In this document: in pieces, positions 63,896 through 64,000 of the stretch
Numbering within the stretch: the stretch's first letter is position 1
Layout of the letters: each line of letters starts with the position of its first letter
NCBI GenBank assembly: GCA_016709335.1
Contig: JADJNC010000003.1
Coordinates: 62,001-126,000 of the forward strand
From: Candidatus Propionivibrio dominans
Lineage (GTDB): Bacteria > Pseudomonadota > Gammaproteobacteria > Burkholderiales > Rhodocyclaceae
DNA: 64,000 nt
Direction of reading: 5' to 3'
Notes under the pieces: generated by a model
Database searches by the model: none
The model's input: the letters and a program-made list of their open reading frames with translations, nothing else
What the model was told of the DNA's origin: nothing
Made by a program: the position numbers and the translations under genes

Positions 63896-64000
63896 TCATG
63901 ATGAGAGGGGCGCCGATTCCTTGCCCGTTAGCTTGGCCAGGACAATGCGGCGGATGGTACTTGGCTTGATCGGCTGTCCGCGCACCTCGCTCCAGCAATC
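63896..64000 (-). CDS. korA: 2-oxoacid:ferredoxin oxidoreductase, alpha subunit, 3' end only
   Basis: The last 34 codons and stop of a minus-strand gene that runs off the window. They read WSEVRGQPIKPSTIRRIVL...KLTGKESAPLSS. The VRGxPLKPSxI pattern is the usual C-terminus of KorA. Position directly upstream of korB supports this. Confidence 0.75.
   Translation of the reverse strand, partial: DCWSEVRGQPIKPSTIRRIVLAKLTGKESAPLSS

Noticed and set aside
62828..63901. 357-codon plus-strand frame
   Set aside because: Antisense to korB, which has diagnostic TPP-binding motifs.
63726..63998. 90-codon minus-strand frame upstream of korB as a gene
   Set aside because: It crosses palindromic repeats and overlaps, in another frame, the genuine C-terminus of korA ending at 63896.

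Overview
The window looks like a chromosomal segment of a high-GC betaproteobacterium, most likely of the Rhodocyclales (Accumulibacter/Dechloromonas/Azonexus-like). The support is the surE-pcm-nlpD-rpoS order, a stand-alone citramalate synthase, paired bacterioferritins with Bfd, a KorAB-type 2-oxoacid:ferredoxin oxidoreductase, and an ABC transporter of the type linked to cyanophycin metabolism. The genus is inferred from family resemblance only. I see no rRNA, tRNA or CRISPR array.

Layout. 1-4.1 kb: end of an ABC transporter gene (minus strand), a Phenol_MetA_deg-like outer-membrane protein, a stand-alone MnmD-like tRNA methyltransferase, and the 23S rRNA methyltransferase gene rlmD. 4.1-14.3 kb: an insertion-like block with two giant uncharacterised genes in one minus-strand operon (1488 and 1632 codons). 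It is closed by a decayed IS91-like transposase and a second, partial copy of the rlmD 3' end, followed by a CcdAB toxin-antitoxin pair. 14.9-23.2 kb: housekeeping and stress region: bfd and two complementary bacterioferritin subunits, a dead ISAs1-family element with clear inverted repeats and a 10-bp target duplication, a promoter plus terminated short transcript ahead of surE, then surE-pcm-nlpD-rpoS and cimA. 23.3-30 kb: Phd/YoeB toxin-antitoxin pair, a PAS-GGDEF-EAL protein, UPF0114, and an HD-GYP regulator.

30-34.5 kb is a graveyard of small defence and toxin modules: a MNT-HEPN pair broken by a 168-bp mobile repeat, DUF433/DUF5615 fragments, decayed signalling genes, plus apparently intact Fic and VapBC. 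34.5-56.4 kb is a dense signal-transduction island: a CheB-CheR-PAS fusion with a deleted CheR core, five histidine kinases (four of them hybrid or multi-domain), a periplasmic-binding-protein/kinase/regulator operon, and an operon of a heme-monooxygenase-like protein, a CarH-like B12-binding sensor, a PAS kinase, a hemerythrin kinase and an HD-GYP regulator. Four kinases share the same short C-terminal module. Almost every large gene here carries single-base indels, mostly in short homopolymers, so sequencing error must be separated from true decay.

56.4-64 kb: nested miniature repeats, a MltB-type lytic transglycosylase, a FimV-like protein, and a minus-strand group: the end of korA, korB, and a large ferredoxin-domain protein.

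Functionally the window combines stationary-phase control (rpoS operon, iron storage), c-di-GMP turnover (one GGDEF-EAL and two HD-GYP proteins) and oxygen/light/redox-type sensing (hemerythrin, B12, PAS), embedded in recently rearranged accessory DNA.
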